In this document: piece after piece, positions 26,221 to 36,600 of the stretch | How the letters are laid out: the number at the start of each line of letters is the position of its first letter | Numbering within the stretch: position 1 is the stretch's first letter | Source: CAVZTX01 sp963778375 | Lineage (GTDB): Bacteria > Chloroflexota > Ktedonobacteria > Ktedonobacterales > Ktedonobacteraceae | DNA: 64,000 nucleotides | Reading direction: 5' to 3' | NCBI GenBank assembly: GCA_963778375.1 | Contig: CAVZTX010000004.1 | Location: forward strand, 80,458 to 144,457 | Position numbers and translations under genes: made by a program | The notes under the pieces: generated by a model | What the model was told of the DNA's origin: nothing | Databases searched by the model: none | Seen by the model: the letters and a program-made list of their open reading frames with translations, nothing else

Positions 26221-26937
26221 ATGAAACGCATATTAGTCGTCGAAGACGAACCACAAATCACTCACTTTCTCAAACGTGGTCTGACATACAAAGGCTTCGA
26301 CGTAGTGGTAGCATTGGATGGAAGGCAAGCGCTGAACGCGGTCTATAACCATGCGCCCGACCTTGTCTTACTCAATGTCATGTTGCCTGATATGGACGGC
26401 TACGAGGTCTGTCGTCGCCTTCGTTCAGAGGGGAAAGAGACATTGCCTGTGCTGATGCTCACGGCGAAGGATGATCTCTCCGACAAAATCATTGGACTGG
26501 ATAGTGGTGCAGATGACTATATTACGAAACCATTCGATTTTGAGGAGCTTTTAGCTCGCATTCGAGCCGGTCTGCGCCGTGCGGAGAGCACGACTCAATC
26601 CAATCAAGAGCTGCACGTAGGAGACCTGGTTCTAGACACAGCAGCACGTCAGGTGTGGCGTGGAGACACTCTGATTGAATTGACAACACGTGAGTATAAT
26701 CTGCTTGAACTGCTCATACGCCATAGCGGCCAGGTCCTGACCAAAGAAATCATTTTTGAACGTATCTGGGGCTATGATAACGAGGCAGGACTGGATATTA
26801 TTAAGGTCTACATCAATTATCTCCGTGGCAAGCTGAATGCAGGAGGTAAACCGGATATTATTCATACGGTGCGTGGAGTAGGATACGTACTCAAACCGAA
26901 ACCATCAGGTCCGTTGAAGACCCTGGAAAAGGGATGA
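26221..26937 (+). CDS. OmpR/PhoB-type response regulator lacking the phospho-acceptor Asp
   Basis: A 238-aa protein with an N-terminal receiver domain (1-120) and a C-terminal winged helix (LTTREYNLLELLIRHSGQVLTKE, then VRGVGYVLK). The acidic pair E8-D9, Thr of MLTAKDD and Lys of YITKPF are kept, but the phosphorylation site reads VLLNVMLPDMDG with Asn at position 52 instead of Asp. It may work without phosphorylation or through another signal. The kinase gene follows 135 bases downstream. The upstream ribosome site is weak. A shared 13-bp palindrome precedes it. Confidence 0.93.
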   Translation: MKRILVVEDEPQITHFLKRGLTYKGFDVVVALDGRQALNAVYNHAPDLVLLNVMLPDMDGYEVCRRLRSEGKETLPVLMLTAKDDLSDKIIGLDSGADDYITKPFDFEELLARIRAGLRRAESTTQSNQELHVGDLVLDTAARQVWRGDTLIELTTREYNLLELLIRHSGQVLTKEIIFERIWGYDNEAGLDIIKVYINYLRGKLNAGGKPDIIHTVRGVGYVLKPKPSGPLKTLEKG

Positions 26938-27072
26938 AGCGAAAAAGCATGCCAAACGTGTATACTAAAAACACAGCGTTTTTGCATCTATTTCTAGTAT
27001 CCTTTTTCCGGGTGATTCATAAGAGGCGTTCTCCTCTTTCCCGGATATATAGCTCCAATTTGAAAGATAGCT

Positions 27073-28740
27073 ATGTCCGAAGTGCCAGAAACTGCCAGAA
27101 ACGAGGAGGATGGTGCAATACCGACGGAGCAAAGCTTCCGTTTGTTCAGCACCATGTTCAAAACGATGTTTAGCAAACCTCGTTCATTGCGCAGCAAGCT
27201 GGCACTCTGGAATGCGTTGATGCTTCTTCTTGCTGTATTGCTCTTGGGAGGAATTGTCTACCTGCTGGTGACCTATCGCATGGTGACCGATCTAGATGCA
27301 CAGTTGCGGGCACAAAGTACAAAGCTAGAAAATGCAGCACACCAATGGAAATCAACCGGTTCACCTGCCGACCTCCCATTCTTCCAGCAATTAGCGCGTA
27401 GCACACCTGTGAACGAATATACGACGAATTCCCTTTCCATCAAAATCTTTGACAAGCAGAATGCTCATATTCTTGCACTTTCACCGTTCCTCAACCAGAT
27501 ACTTGTGCCGATTAGTCATGCTGATTTTCAAGCAGCGCTACAGGGTAAGCAAACCCTGGCTTCCTTAAAGAATGTAAATGGAGACGAGGTCCATACCTTC
27601 ACATTCCCTTTATACGACAAAGTCCAGCAACTGGTTGCTATTGTCCAGGTCAGCCAATCGATGGTGGTGGTCAGGCAGGTGCAGACGATACTCCTGGTCA
27701 TATTGGGTTTTGGAGGCCTCTTTGCGGCGATCATTGCCTACATTGTTGGTTTCTTCCTGACAAATTACGAACTGCGCCCACTCAGCAGACTCATCTATAC
27801 GATGCATAGACTAAGCGTACAACATTTGCATACACGCTTCCATCCCCGTATAGTAACAGCCGAGGTTATCATGCTAGCTGAAGCTTTCAACACTATGGTG
27901 GATCGTCTGGAAGAAAGTTTTGCGCTGCAACGAAACTTTGTGGCCGATGTCTCACACGAACTGAGAACGCCGCTGACAGCCATGCAGGGACATATAGATG
28001 TACTACTCCTTGATGCAGAGCTCGATGGGGCCCGCGAAGATTTGCAGCAGATCAGTGCCGAGCTGAGGCGCCTTTCACGGCTGGTATCAAACCTTCTGAC
28101 AAGCGCACGTGCAAACGCAGGTATGCTTCCGCAGCCTTTTGCGAATGGTATCCAGTATGTAGAATTGGACGCGTTACTCATAGATGTCGCCCGACAGGTG
28201 CGCTTCCTACATCGACAGAGCAAATTAGAGATAGGACGCTTGGAACAAGTACGTGTGCCCGGTGATGCAGATATGCTGAAGCAACTACTCCTCAATTTGG
28301 TAGATAATGCCCTGAAGTATACAGCGCCAACAGGTGAGGTACGTCTAGAATTGATACGGGCCAGTGACGCCGAGCACGAGTCCGCGCATCGCACACCAGG
28401 ACAGTTCGCACTTCCATCCTTCTCTTTAGAGAAACCAGCTAATGAACCACCCCCCTCACTAGCACAAGAGGAGCAGTCCACCACCGGGAACTGGGCCGTT
28501 CTTGTCATCTGTGATAATGGTCCGGGGATAGCCCAAGAGGACTTACCCCATATATTTGAGCGCCTCTACCGTGCAGAACAGGGAAGAGCCCGTAGTCGGC
28601 AAGGCGCGGGTCTGGGTCTTTCTATCGCTCAACTAATTGCCCAGGCTCATGACGGTGATATAGAAGTAAAGAGCGAGCTAGGAACAGGTACCTGCTTCCG
28701 CGTATGGTTGCCAACAAGCATGGATACAACGGCAACTTAA
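27073..28740 (+). CDS. Sensor histidine kinase (HAMP, HisKA, HATPase)
   Basis: A 555-aa membrane kinase with transmembrane segments at about 46-68 and 205-232, an extracytoplasmic domain between them, HAMP, HisKA with H295 in DVSHELRTP, and a HATPase domain (N-box NLVDNALKY, G1 DNGPGI, F-box FERLYR, G2 GAGLGLSIA). All catalytic motifs are intact. A 45-residue Pro/Glu-rich insert lies inside the ATPase domain before DNGPG. It is presumably the partner of the upstream response regulator, although that regulator lacks its acceptor Asp, so another partner is possible. Confidence 0.93.
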   Translation: MSEVPETARNEEDGAIPTEQSFRLFSTMFKTMFSKPRSLRSKLALWNALMLLLAVLLLGGIVYLLVTYRMVTDLDAQLRAQSTKLENAAHQWKSTGSPADLPFFQQLARSTPVNEYTTNSLSIKIFDKQNAHILALSPFLNQILVPISHADFQAALQGKQTLASLKNVNGDEVHTFTFPLYDKVQQLVAIVQVSQSMVVVRQVQTILLVILGFGGLFAAIIAYIVGFFLTNYELRPLSRLIYTMHRLSVQHLHTRFHPRIVTAEVIMLAEAFNTMVDRLEESFALQRNFVADVSHELRTPLTAMQGHIDVLLLDAELDGAREDLQQISAELRRLSRLVSNLLTSARANAGMLPQPFANGIQYVELDALLIDVARQVRFLHRQSKLEIGRLEQVRVPGDADMLKQLLLNLVDNALKYTAPTGEVRLELIRASDAEHESAHRTPGQFALPSFSLEKPANEPPPSLAQEEQSTTGNWAVLVICDNGPGIAQEDLPHIFERLYRAEQGRARSRQGAGLGLSIAQLIAQAHDGDIEVKSELGTGTCFRVWLPTSMDTTAT

Positions 28741-28876
28741 AGCTCAGTCTTCTTATTTATTTCCAAGCTTTGCTTAGAAAGTTCTAACCTTACATTTACC
28801 TCTCTTTAACCAAGGAGAAGTATAGTTAAATAGGGTTCAAAACTTGTAACTACTAGATGAACATTTTCAAGGTGGC

Positions 28877-28916
28877 AAGCCCCTGGAAACCTGGATTCTG
28901 TAAGGCTCAGGGGCTT
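28877..28916 (+). terminator. Hairpin in the gap after the kinase gene
   Basis: AAGCCCCTG (28877-28885) pairs with CAGGGGCTT (28908-28916) around a 22-nt loop, followed by CTTTGTG. It lies 137 bases after the kinase stop. It may end that transcript or be part of a small structured RNA. The remaining DNA from 28741 to 29058 shows no supported gene. Confidence 0.5.
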
Positions 28917-29058
28917 CTTTGTGAGTGGCTTGCTGAATGGCCTTTTTAGTCGCACAAAACGTAATTTCTGTTTCAATAGAAATATGTAACGCGACATAAT
29001 AAAAAGCATTCACCTTGAAATAGCGCTGTAACTTTTTGAGCTTCTATAACGTGTTACT

Positions 29059-29081
29059 ATTGTATCGTAATACGATACAAT
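29059..29081. promoter_or_regulatory. 23-bp palindromic operator upstream of the oxidoreductase array
   Basis: Half-sites ATTGTATCGTA and TACGATACAAT flank a single central A, a perfect 23-bp palindrome at 29059-29081, about 110 bases before the first gene of the array. Its core ATCGTAATACGAT matches the site at 26160-26172. A plausible -35 (TTGAGC) about 16 bases upstream of TATTGT would place the palindrome over the -10 box, so binding would repress. Confidence 0.6.
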
Positions 29082-29191
29082 CCCCACAATTGTACGTAAC
29101 AGGGAGATTTTGTGCTATCGATGGTTAGTATTCATACCACCAGGAAGCTTCGCAGGCAGTGCTTTGAGAAGATAAGTAAGGATGGGCAACA

Positions 29192-30709
29192 ATGAACATC
29201 CATATAATACTTGCATCGCTTAGCTTTCCACTTTGGATAAGGCTCACCCATTACATCAATCTGCTCTTTATAGGCTTGTTGATTCGCAGCGGCATCCAGA
29301 TAGCGGGAGCCCATCCCCGACTATACTGGAACGATGGCTGCAATCCGAAGAAGGCTTGGCTCAATTTAGTCAGGAAGAAGGTTCCTACCGATAAACTGTA
29401 TACATCGATGGATGACGAAGTGCCGGTTCCTAAATGGCTAGCGTTGCCAGGGGAGGACAACCTCGGCCTTGGTCGCCATTGGCATTTCTTCTCTATCATC
29501 TTCTGGCTTCTGAACGGGATTGTTTACATCGTCCTGCTCTTTGCGACTGGCGAGTGGACGCGCCTGATTCCAACATCCTGGTCAATTATCCCGCGTGCAT
29601 GGACTACACTCCTCACCTACCTGACATTTCATATACCACCAGCCAGCGACTTTCGGCCTTTTGATCCGCTGCAACAACTGGCTTACGCAGGTGTTGTCTT
29701 CTTGCTTGCGCCTTTCATGCTGCTCACGGGAGCAGCCTTGTCGCCAGCGATTGAGGCGCGCTTTCCCTGGTATATCAAGATTTTCGGCGGCAGACAATCT
29801 GCACGCAGCCTCCATTTTCTGAGCATGATTGCCTTCACGATCTTTATTATCATCCATACGGCGCTCGTCCTGATTGTGCATTTCCAGGACAACATTCGTA
29901 ATATCGTTCTTGGCAGCGGACAAGGAAATTTCGGTCTTGCCATCACAATTGCCATCATCGCCTTGATTGTCGTCGCACTGATCTATGTGTGGGCCTCATG
30001 GCAGACGCTGCGAAACCGCCGGGGAATGCAGCACACGCTTGGATTTCTGGTTGATCCCGTGCGCAAAGCCCTTCTGCAACATGAGGTGTCAAAGCAGCAC
30101 TATAAGCAGTCCGATATCTCCCCGTATTTCTGGGTCAATGGTCGTCCGCCTGACAGCGAAGAGTACAGGGCACTGGCACAGAATAACTTTCATGACTGGA
30201 AGCTTGAAATATCGGGTCTGGTTACCAACCCAACAGCATTCTCGCTTGAGGATTTACGTAAGCTGCCAAAGCAGACGCAGATCACCAAACACAACTGCAT
30301 TCAGGGTTGGTCTGGTGTTGCCGAGTGGGGAGGCGTTTGCCTGACTGAAATTATCAAGTTAGTCGGGGTGAAGCCCGAAGCAAAGTACGTTGTTTTCACT
30401 TCCTATCAGAAGGGGAAACAGTCGGTCAAGCCAGAACTTAAGGAAGCGCTGGAGCATACTTTTTATGAGGTCCTCGAAATGGAGGTAGTCAAACATCCGC
30501 AGACCATCTTGGCTTATGAGATGAATGATAAGCCTCTCCCCATCGAACACGGAGCGCCCGTGCGTTTGAGGGTCGAGACACTCCTTGGATACAAGATGGT
30601 GAAATACCTGCGCTCGATTGAATTTGTGGAGAATTACAGTCATATCGGTCAAGGGCAAGGTGGCTTCCGCGAAGATTTCCAATACTACGGATCAACCGCG
30701 GAGATATAA
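29192..30709 (+). CDS. Cytochrome b561-like membrane domain fused to a sulfite-oxidase-type molybdopterin domain
   Basis: A 505-aa protein. Residues 1-290 hold about five membrane helices with His residues placed for haem (THYINLLF, GRHWHFF, SARSLHFLSM, IIIHTALVLIVHF), as in cytochrome b561-type quinone reductases. Residues 320-495 form an oxidoreductase molybdopterin-binding domain with the cofactor Cys in KHNCIQGWSG and the HGAPVRLRVE strand. Electrons from an oxidised or reduced substrate would pass between molybdopterin and the quinone pool through haem. No separate haem subunit is needed. It is the first gene of the long array. Confidence 0.87.
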   Translation: MNIHIILASLSFPLWIRLTHYINLLFIGLLIRSGIQIAGAHPRLYWNDGCNPKKAWLNLVRKKVPTDKLYTSMDDEVPVPKWLALPGEDNLGLGRHWHFFSIIFWLLNGIVYIVLLFATGEWTRLIPTSWSIIPRAWTTLLTYLTFHIPPASDFRPFDPLQQLAYAGVVFLLAPFMLLTGAALSPAIEARFPWYIKIFGGRQSARSLHFLSMIAFTIFIIIHTALVLIVHFQDNIRNIVLGSGQGNFGLAITIAIIALIVVALIYVWASWQTLRNRRGMQHTLGFLVDPVRKALLQHEVSKQHYKQSDISPYFWVNGRPPDSEEYRALAQNNFHDWKLEISGLVTNPTAFSLEDLRKLPKQTQITKHNCIQGWSGVAEWGGVCLTEIIKLVGVKPEAKYVVFTSYQKGKQSVKPELKEALEHTFYEVLEMEVVKHPQTILAYEMNDKPLPIEHGAPVRLRVETLLGYKMVKYLRSIEFVENYSHIGQGQGGFREDFQYYGSTAEI

Positions 30710-30739
30710 GACTTTGCCAAGAAGAAAGGTAAGAAATTC

Positions 30740-32542
30740 ATGGCTGACAAAGTAAGTGATTTCATGTTGAAGCGTCTCTCCGAGTGGGGAGTGAAGCGTA
30801 TTTTCGGTTATCCCGGTGATGGCATTCTCGGCATTATGGGAGCCTTAGAGCGCAATCCGGACCTGTTTCAGTTCGTTCAGGTTCGTCATGAAGAGATGGC
30901 AGCCTTTATGGCCTCTGGACACGCGAAATTCACGGGCGAGCTTGGTGTCTGCATGGCAACATCTGGACCAGGAGCGATACACCTCTTGAATGGGTTGTAT
31001 GATGCTAAGATGGATCACCAGCCGGTGCTTGCTATTGTGGGACAATCAGCACGTAGCGCCCTCGGAGGCAACTACCAGCAAGAAGTTGACCTCCTGAATC
31101 TGTTCAAGGATGTCGCGGGTGAGTACGTGCATATGTGTACCGACGCAGTGCAGATGCGACAACTGGTAGACCGCGCATGCCGTATTGCCCTAGCAGAGCG
31201 CACAGTGACGTGCATCATCATGCCGAAAGATGTGCAAGACCTGGATGCAGTGGAGAAGCCACCCCACAAGCACAACACAGTTCATACAAGCGTTGGCTAC
31301 TCCTATCCATATACCATCCCCAGCAAGCAAGACCTGCAGCGGGCCGCTAACATTCTCAACGAGGGCAAGAAGGTCGCCATCTTGATTGGCGCAGGGGCGA
31401 TGGATGCTGGCCCCGAGGTAACCGAAGTCGCCGATCTGCTCGGTTGCGGTGTAGCCAAAGCCCTGCTAGGCAAAGCAGCGCTGCCTGATGATCTGCCCTT
31501 TGTCACAGGTGGCCTCGGCCTGCTTGGAACGACGCCAAGCTGGAATATGATGATGAACTGCGATACCCTGCTCATCGTTGGTTCCAGCTTCCCCTATTCC
31601 GAGTTCCTGCCAAAGGAAGGACAGGCACGCGGCATCCAGATCGATATCGACCCACGCATGCTCGGCCTTCGCTACCCAACCGAACTCAACTTGATTGGTG
31701 ACAGCGTGCAGTCATTGCGAGCACTTATCCCGCTGCTCAAGCGAAAGGAAGATCGCTCATGGCGGAACAAGATCGAGTCTGATATTCGCGATTGGTGGAA
31801 GACGATTGAGGCTCGTGCAAAGGAGAGCGCAGACCCGATCAACCCAGAATTTGTTACCTGGGAACTCTCGCCTCGCCTTCCTGAGAAGGCTATTCTCAGC
31901 GCTGATTCGGGCACAACCGCAAACTGGTATGGCCGCACTATCAAAATGCGTGCAGGAATGAAGGGCTCCGTATCAGGAAGCCTTGCCTCACTAGGTGCGG
32001 CAGTTCCCTATGCAATTGCCGCCAAATTCGCCTATCCCGATCGCGTGCCCGTCGCCCTTACCGGTGATGGCGCATTTCAGATGAACGGGATCAACGAGAT
32101 GATCACCGTGAAGAAGTATTGGAAAGAGTGGAGCGACCCTCGCCTTGTCTTCATCGTGCTCAACAACCAGGATCTGAACCAGGTCACTTGGGAGATGCGC
32201 ATTGAAGCGGGTGATCCGAAGCTGGCCATGACACAATCTATCCCGGATATGCCGTATGCCGCCTACGCTGAGTCCCTCGGGCTTGTGGGCATTCGTGTAG
32301 ATAAGCCAGAAGACCTGGGACGTGCCATTGATGAAGCGCTTTCCGCCAACCGCCCTGTTGTGCTAGACGTATATACCGACCCGAATGTGCCAACAATTCC
32401 ACCGCATATCACATTTGAGCAGATAAAGAATTACAGCACTGCCCTGCTGCATATGGACCCCGATGAAGGCGGTATCATCAAGCAGTCTGTCAAGAGCGTG
32501 GTTGAAGGCATTATACCGGGATTTGGAGAAAAGGATAAGTAG
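30740..32542 (+). CDS. Thiamine-pyrophosphate enzyme (pyruvate oxidase / acetolactate synthase family)
   Basis: A 600-aa TPP enzyme. The catalytic Glu is in VRHEEMAAFM, the central FAD/nucleotide domain spans about 195-330, and the TPP-Mg motif GDGAFQMNGINEM...VFIVLNN is near 435-480. Overall it is closest to PoxB-like pyruvate oxidases and unassigned TPP-requiring enzymes, not to the biosynthetic acetolactate synthase, and no regulatory subunit gene is nearby. It would decarboxylate a 2-oxo acid. It follows the molybdopterin gene by 30 bases and precedes the next by two. Confidence 0.88.
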   Translation: MADKVSDFMLKRLSEWGVKRIFGYPGDGILGIMGALERNPDLFQFVQVRHEEMAAFMASGHAKFTGELGVCMATSGPGAIHLLNGLYDAKMDHQPVLAIVGQSARSALGGNYQQEVDLLNLFKDVAGEYVHMCTDAVQMRQLVDRACRIALAERTVTCIIMPKDVQDLDAVEKPPHKHNTVHTSVGYSYPYTIPSKQDLQRAANILNEGKKVAILIGAGAMDAGPEVTEVADLLGCGVAKALLGKAALPDDLPFVTGGLGLLGTTPSWNMMMNCDTLLIVGSSFPYSEFLPKEGQARGIQIDIDPRMLGLRYPTELNLIGDSVQSLRALIPLLKRKEDRSWRNKIESDIRDWWKTIEARAKESADPINPEFVTWELSPRLPEKAILSADSGTTANWYGRTIKMRAGMKGSVSGSLASLGAAVPYAIAAKFAYPDRVPVALTGDGAFQMNGINEMITVKKYWKEWSDPRLVFIVLNNQDLNQVTWEMRIEAGDPKLAMTQSIPDMPYAAYAESLGLVGIRVDKPEDLGRAIDEALSANRPVVLDVYTDPNVPTIPPHITFEQIKNYSTALLHMDPDEGGIIKQSVKSVVEGIIPGFGEKDK

Positions 32543-32544
32543 AG

Positions 32545-33660
32545 ATGTCTGACACGCGATTTGGCGACAACGGCGTTGCCATCGAGCGGCTTGATGTCTC
32601 TGCTTATACCGTGCCGACCGACTTTCCGGAGTCGGACGGCACGATTCAATGGGACAGCACGACGCTCGTAGTTGTTGAGGCAACCGCCGGGGGCAAGCGT
32701 AGTCTTGGCTATAGCTATGCAGATGTTGCAACGGCAAAGCTCATTTCGGAACTGCTCGCCGACATCGTCGTAGGCCGCGATGCTATGGCGATCCCCGCTA
32801 CCTGGTTTGCAATGGTACACGCGATCCGAAACCTTGGGCGCCCAGGAATTTGCTCGATGGCAATTGCTGCCGTCGATTCATCATTGTGGGATTTGAAGGC
32901 GCGTTTGCTCGATCTGCCCCTGGTTACGCTGTTGGGAGCAAGGCGCGAGAGCGCGGCAATCTACGGCAGCGGTGGTTTTACATCGTATTCACGGGCGCAA
33001 TTGCAAAGGCAGCTTGGCGACTGGGTTGCCGACGGTATTCCTCGCGTGAAGATGAAGATTGGGCGCGATCCGGATGCCGATCCCAGCCGTGTAGCCGATG
33101 CACGCGAGGCCATTGGGCCGGATACCGAACTCTTTGTCGATGCAAATGGAGCATATAGCCGCAAAGAAGCACTAGCATTAGCTCAAATCTTCGCTGCCGA
33201 ATCGGGCGTCACCTGGTTTGAGGAGCCAGTTTCATCTGACGATCTGGAAGGGCTGCGACTGATTCGTGATCGTGCACCCGTCGGTATGGAAATCGCCGCC
33301 GGAGAATACGGCTACGATCTCTGGTACTTCCGTCATATGCTCGAAGCTGGGGCAGTGGACGTACTACAAGCCGATGCAACGCGCTGCGCGGGCATCACAG
33401 GCTTTATGCGTGTCGATGCGCTCTGCGAGTCTCGTTCAATGCAGCTTTCATCGCACTGCGGACCATCGATACATGTGCATCCCTGCTGTGCCGTCAATTC
33501 GTTCCGCCACATGGAATATTTCCACGACCACGTACGAATTGAGCACATGCTCTTCGATGGTGCATTGATGCCAGTTAATGGTGCATTACGGCCAGACCTC
33601 TCACGCCCCGGCATGGGACTTGAATTGAAACGGTCTGAGGCTGCAAAATATGCGGTATAG
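32545..33660 (+). CDS. Enolase-superfamily sugar-acid dehydratase (mandelate racemase/MLE type)
   Basis: The 371-aa protein has the full mandelate-racemase set: KxK (K169, K171), metal ligands D199, E226 and E254, and the Asp-His dyad D277 and H304. This points to proton abstraction from a carboxylate-bearing carbon, most often dehydration of an aldonate or aldarate. The exact substrate is not readable. AAAGGAT lies before ATG. Its end overlaps the next gene by eleven bases if that gene begins at 33650. Confidence 0.9.
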   Translation: MSDTRFGDNGVAIERLDVSAYTVPTDFPESDGTIQWDSTTLVVVEATAGGKRSLGYSYADVATAKLISELLADIVVGRDAMAIPATWFAMVHAIRNLGRPGICSMAIAAVDSSLWDLKARLLDLPLVTLLGARRESAAIYGSGGFTSYSRAQLQRQLGDWVADGIPRVKMKIGRDPDADPSRVADAREAIGPDTELFVDANGAYSRKEALALAQIFAAESGVTWFEEPVSSDDLEGLRLIRDRAPVGMEIAAGEYGYDLWYFRHMLEAGAVDVLQADATRCAGITGFMRVDALCESRSMQLSSHCGPSIHVHPCCAVNSFRHMEYFHDHVRIEHMLFDGALMPVNGALRPDLSRPGMGLELKRSEAAKYAV

Positions 33661-36600
33661 GAACCTACCAGTGAAAAACATTGTGACCAATAACATTGAC
33701 TTGGGCACCCACAAGAGTAGTTCTGCAAAGCCAACCTCCCGGCCAGTGAAACCTTCACCCGCCTATGCAGAGGCATTAGCGAACGAACTTCGCAGCCAGA
33801 TTCGCGGTGAAGTGCGCTTCGATGACGGAAGCCGCGCACTGTATGCAACGGATTCATCGAACTACCGCCAGGTGCCCATAGGTGTTGTCATTCCTAAAGA
33901 TATCGAGGATGTAATTTCAACGATTACGTTGTGCCACCGCTACGATGCACCTGTTCTTTCGCGAGGCTGTGGTACCAGCCTTGCAGGACAGTGCTGTAAC
34001 GTCGCCGTCATAATCGACTTTTCTAAATACATGAACCAGGTCATTGAGATCGATGCCCAGAAAAGGCTGGCGCTCGTGCAGCCCGGCACCATTCTTGATG
34101 ACCTGCGGGAGGCAGCCGAGCGCTACCAACTCACATTTGGACCCGACCCGGCAACACACGACCATTGCACACTCGGCGGCATGATCGGCAACAATTCCTG
34201 CGGCACGCACTCAGTGATGGCTGGCAAAACGGTTGACAACATCGCAGAGCTAGACATCCTCACGTATGACGGCACACGCATGCAAGTTGGCAAGACGAGC
34301 GATGAAGAACTTGAGCGCATTATCGCGCAGGGAGGTCGGCGCGGCGAGATTTACGCCAAACTCAAAGCCTTACGCGACAAATACGCCGATTTAATTCGCG
34401 AACGCTTTCCCAAGATTCCCCGCCGCGTCTCAGGTTACAATCTCGATCAACTGCTGCCCGAAAATGGCTTTAATGTTGCTGGGGCACTAGTTGGTACAGA
34501 AAGCACCTGTGTTACCGTCCTGGAGGCAAAAGCTCGCCTTGTAAATAGCCCTCCTGCTCGCACGCTCCTCGTGCTCGGCTACCCAGACGTGTACAAGGCT
34601 ACCGACCATATCATGGAGATTCTAGCCCATAACCCGATAGCTCTCGAGGGTATGGACGGCAAGATGATCGGCGATATGAAGAAGCTGGACTTACTTCCAT
34701 CGGATGTTGCGCTCTTGCCACCGGGCGGCGGCTGGCTGATTGTCGAGTTTGGCAGTCAAACGCGTCAGGAATCTACTGCACAGGCACGAGGTTTGATGGA
34801 GGCTTTGAAGAAAAAAGATGCTCCACCGAGCATGAAGCTCTTCGATAACGCAGCGGATGCAAAGCGCATATGGTTGGTTCGCGAATCTGCGCTGGGGGCA
34901 ACAGGACGTGTGCCGGGTGATAAAGACGCCTGGCCGGGTTGGGAAGATTCCGCAGTGCCTCCAGACAAAGTCAGCGACTATTTGCGGGACCTGCGCGACC
35001 TGCTTGAACGCTACGATTATCGCTGGGCCTTTTATGGGCACTTCGGCCAGGGCTGCATTCATACACGCATCAGTTTCGACCTGGAAACCAGCGAAGGCAT
35101 TCAAAAGTTCCGCGAGTTTATGAACGATGCCGCAGACCTGGTCGTCTCGTATGGTGGCTCGCTTTCAGGTGAACATGGCGATGGGCAGGCACGTGCCGAA
35201 TTGTTGCCAAAGATGTATGGAGACGAACTTGTCGAGGCATTTCGCGAGTTCAAAGCCATCTGGGACCCTGACTGGAAGATGAATCCAGGCAAGATTGTAA
35301 ACCCGTATCGCATGGACGAGAACCTACGCTTGGGCATCAATTATAATCCTGCACAGGTCAAAACGCATTTTTCGTTTGTCGAAGACCATGGGAGTTTGGC
35401 TCGAGCAACATTGCGCTGCGTCGGAGTTGGTAAATGCCGACGGATGGAAGGCGGCACGATGTGCCCAAGCTTCATGGTCACGCGCGAGGAGAAGGACTCG
35501 ACTCGCGGACGCGCCCGGCTGCTCTTCGAGATGCTCGAAGGACATCCTCTCAAAGATGGTTGGCGCAGTCAATCCGTGCGAGATGCTCTGGACTTGTGCC
35601 TGGCCTGCAAAGGCTGCAAAGGTGATTGCCCCGTCAACGTCGATATGGCCACCTACAAAGCCGAATTCCTCTCGCACTACTACAAAGGACGCCTTCGACC
35701 ACTTACCGGCTATTCAATGGGGCTGATCCACTGGTGGGCGCGGCCAGCGGCACTTATGCCTGGGCTGGTCAATTTCTTCACCCAGACGCCTCTGCTGCGT
35801 AATGTAGCAAAAGCAGTGGGAGGTATCGCGCAGCAGCGCAGAATTCCGGCGTTCGCACCGCAGACATTCCGGCAGTGGTTTTATCAGCGCGAGCCGCGAA
35901 ACGTGGGGATGCCTAAAGTCATCCTCTGGCCGGACACATTTAACAATCATTTTCATCCCGAAACAGCCATTGCCGCTGTTGAGGTACTGGAGGCTGCGGG
36001 CTATCATGTTGAGGTACCACTACAAGCTATTTGTTGTGGGCGTCCGCTCTACGACTTTGGCATGTTGAATCTCGCCAAACACATGCTATGGCAGATACTG
36101 GTCACATTGCATTCACAGATTGCTGAGGGCATACCGCTCGTTGGCCTGGAACCAAGCTGTGTAGCCGTCTTCCGCGACGAACTGGTCAATCTATTTCCTA
36201 ATGATCTGGATGCAAAGCGGCTCGCTCAGCAATCTTTCCTGCTCAGCGAATTCCTGGAGAAGAAGGTTGAGAACTACCAGCCACCAAAGCTGCAGTGCAA
36301 AGCGCTTGTACATGGACATTGCCATCACAAAGCCATCATGGGCATGACCGATGAAGAGAAGGTCCTATCGAAACTCGGCCTCGACTTTCACGTGCCAGAC
36401 TCAGGCTGCTGTGGCATGGCCGGAGCTTTCGGTTTTGAGAAAGATCACTATGATGTGTCCATCAAAGTTGGCGAACGTCTATTGCTACCCGCTGTGCGCA
36501 AAGCCGACAAGGACACACTAATCATCGCTGATGGCTTCAGTTGTCGCGAACAAATCGCTCAAACCACCGACCGCCGTGCCCTACATCTCGCCGAAGTGAT

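Noticed and set aside
26934..27173. 79-aa frame overlapping the response regulator stop by ATGA
   Set aside because: No family resemblance, overlaps the kinase start, and codon content is unlike the neighbours.
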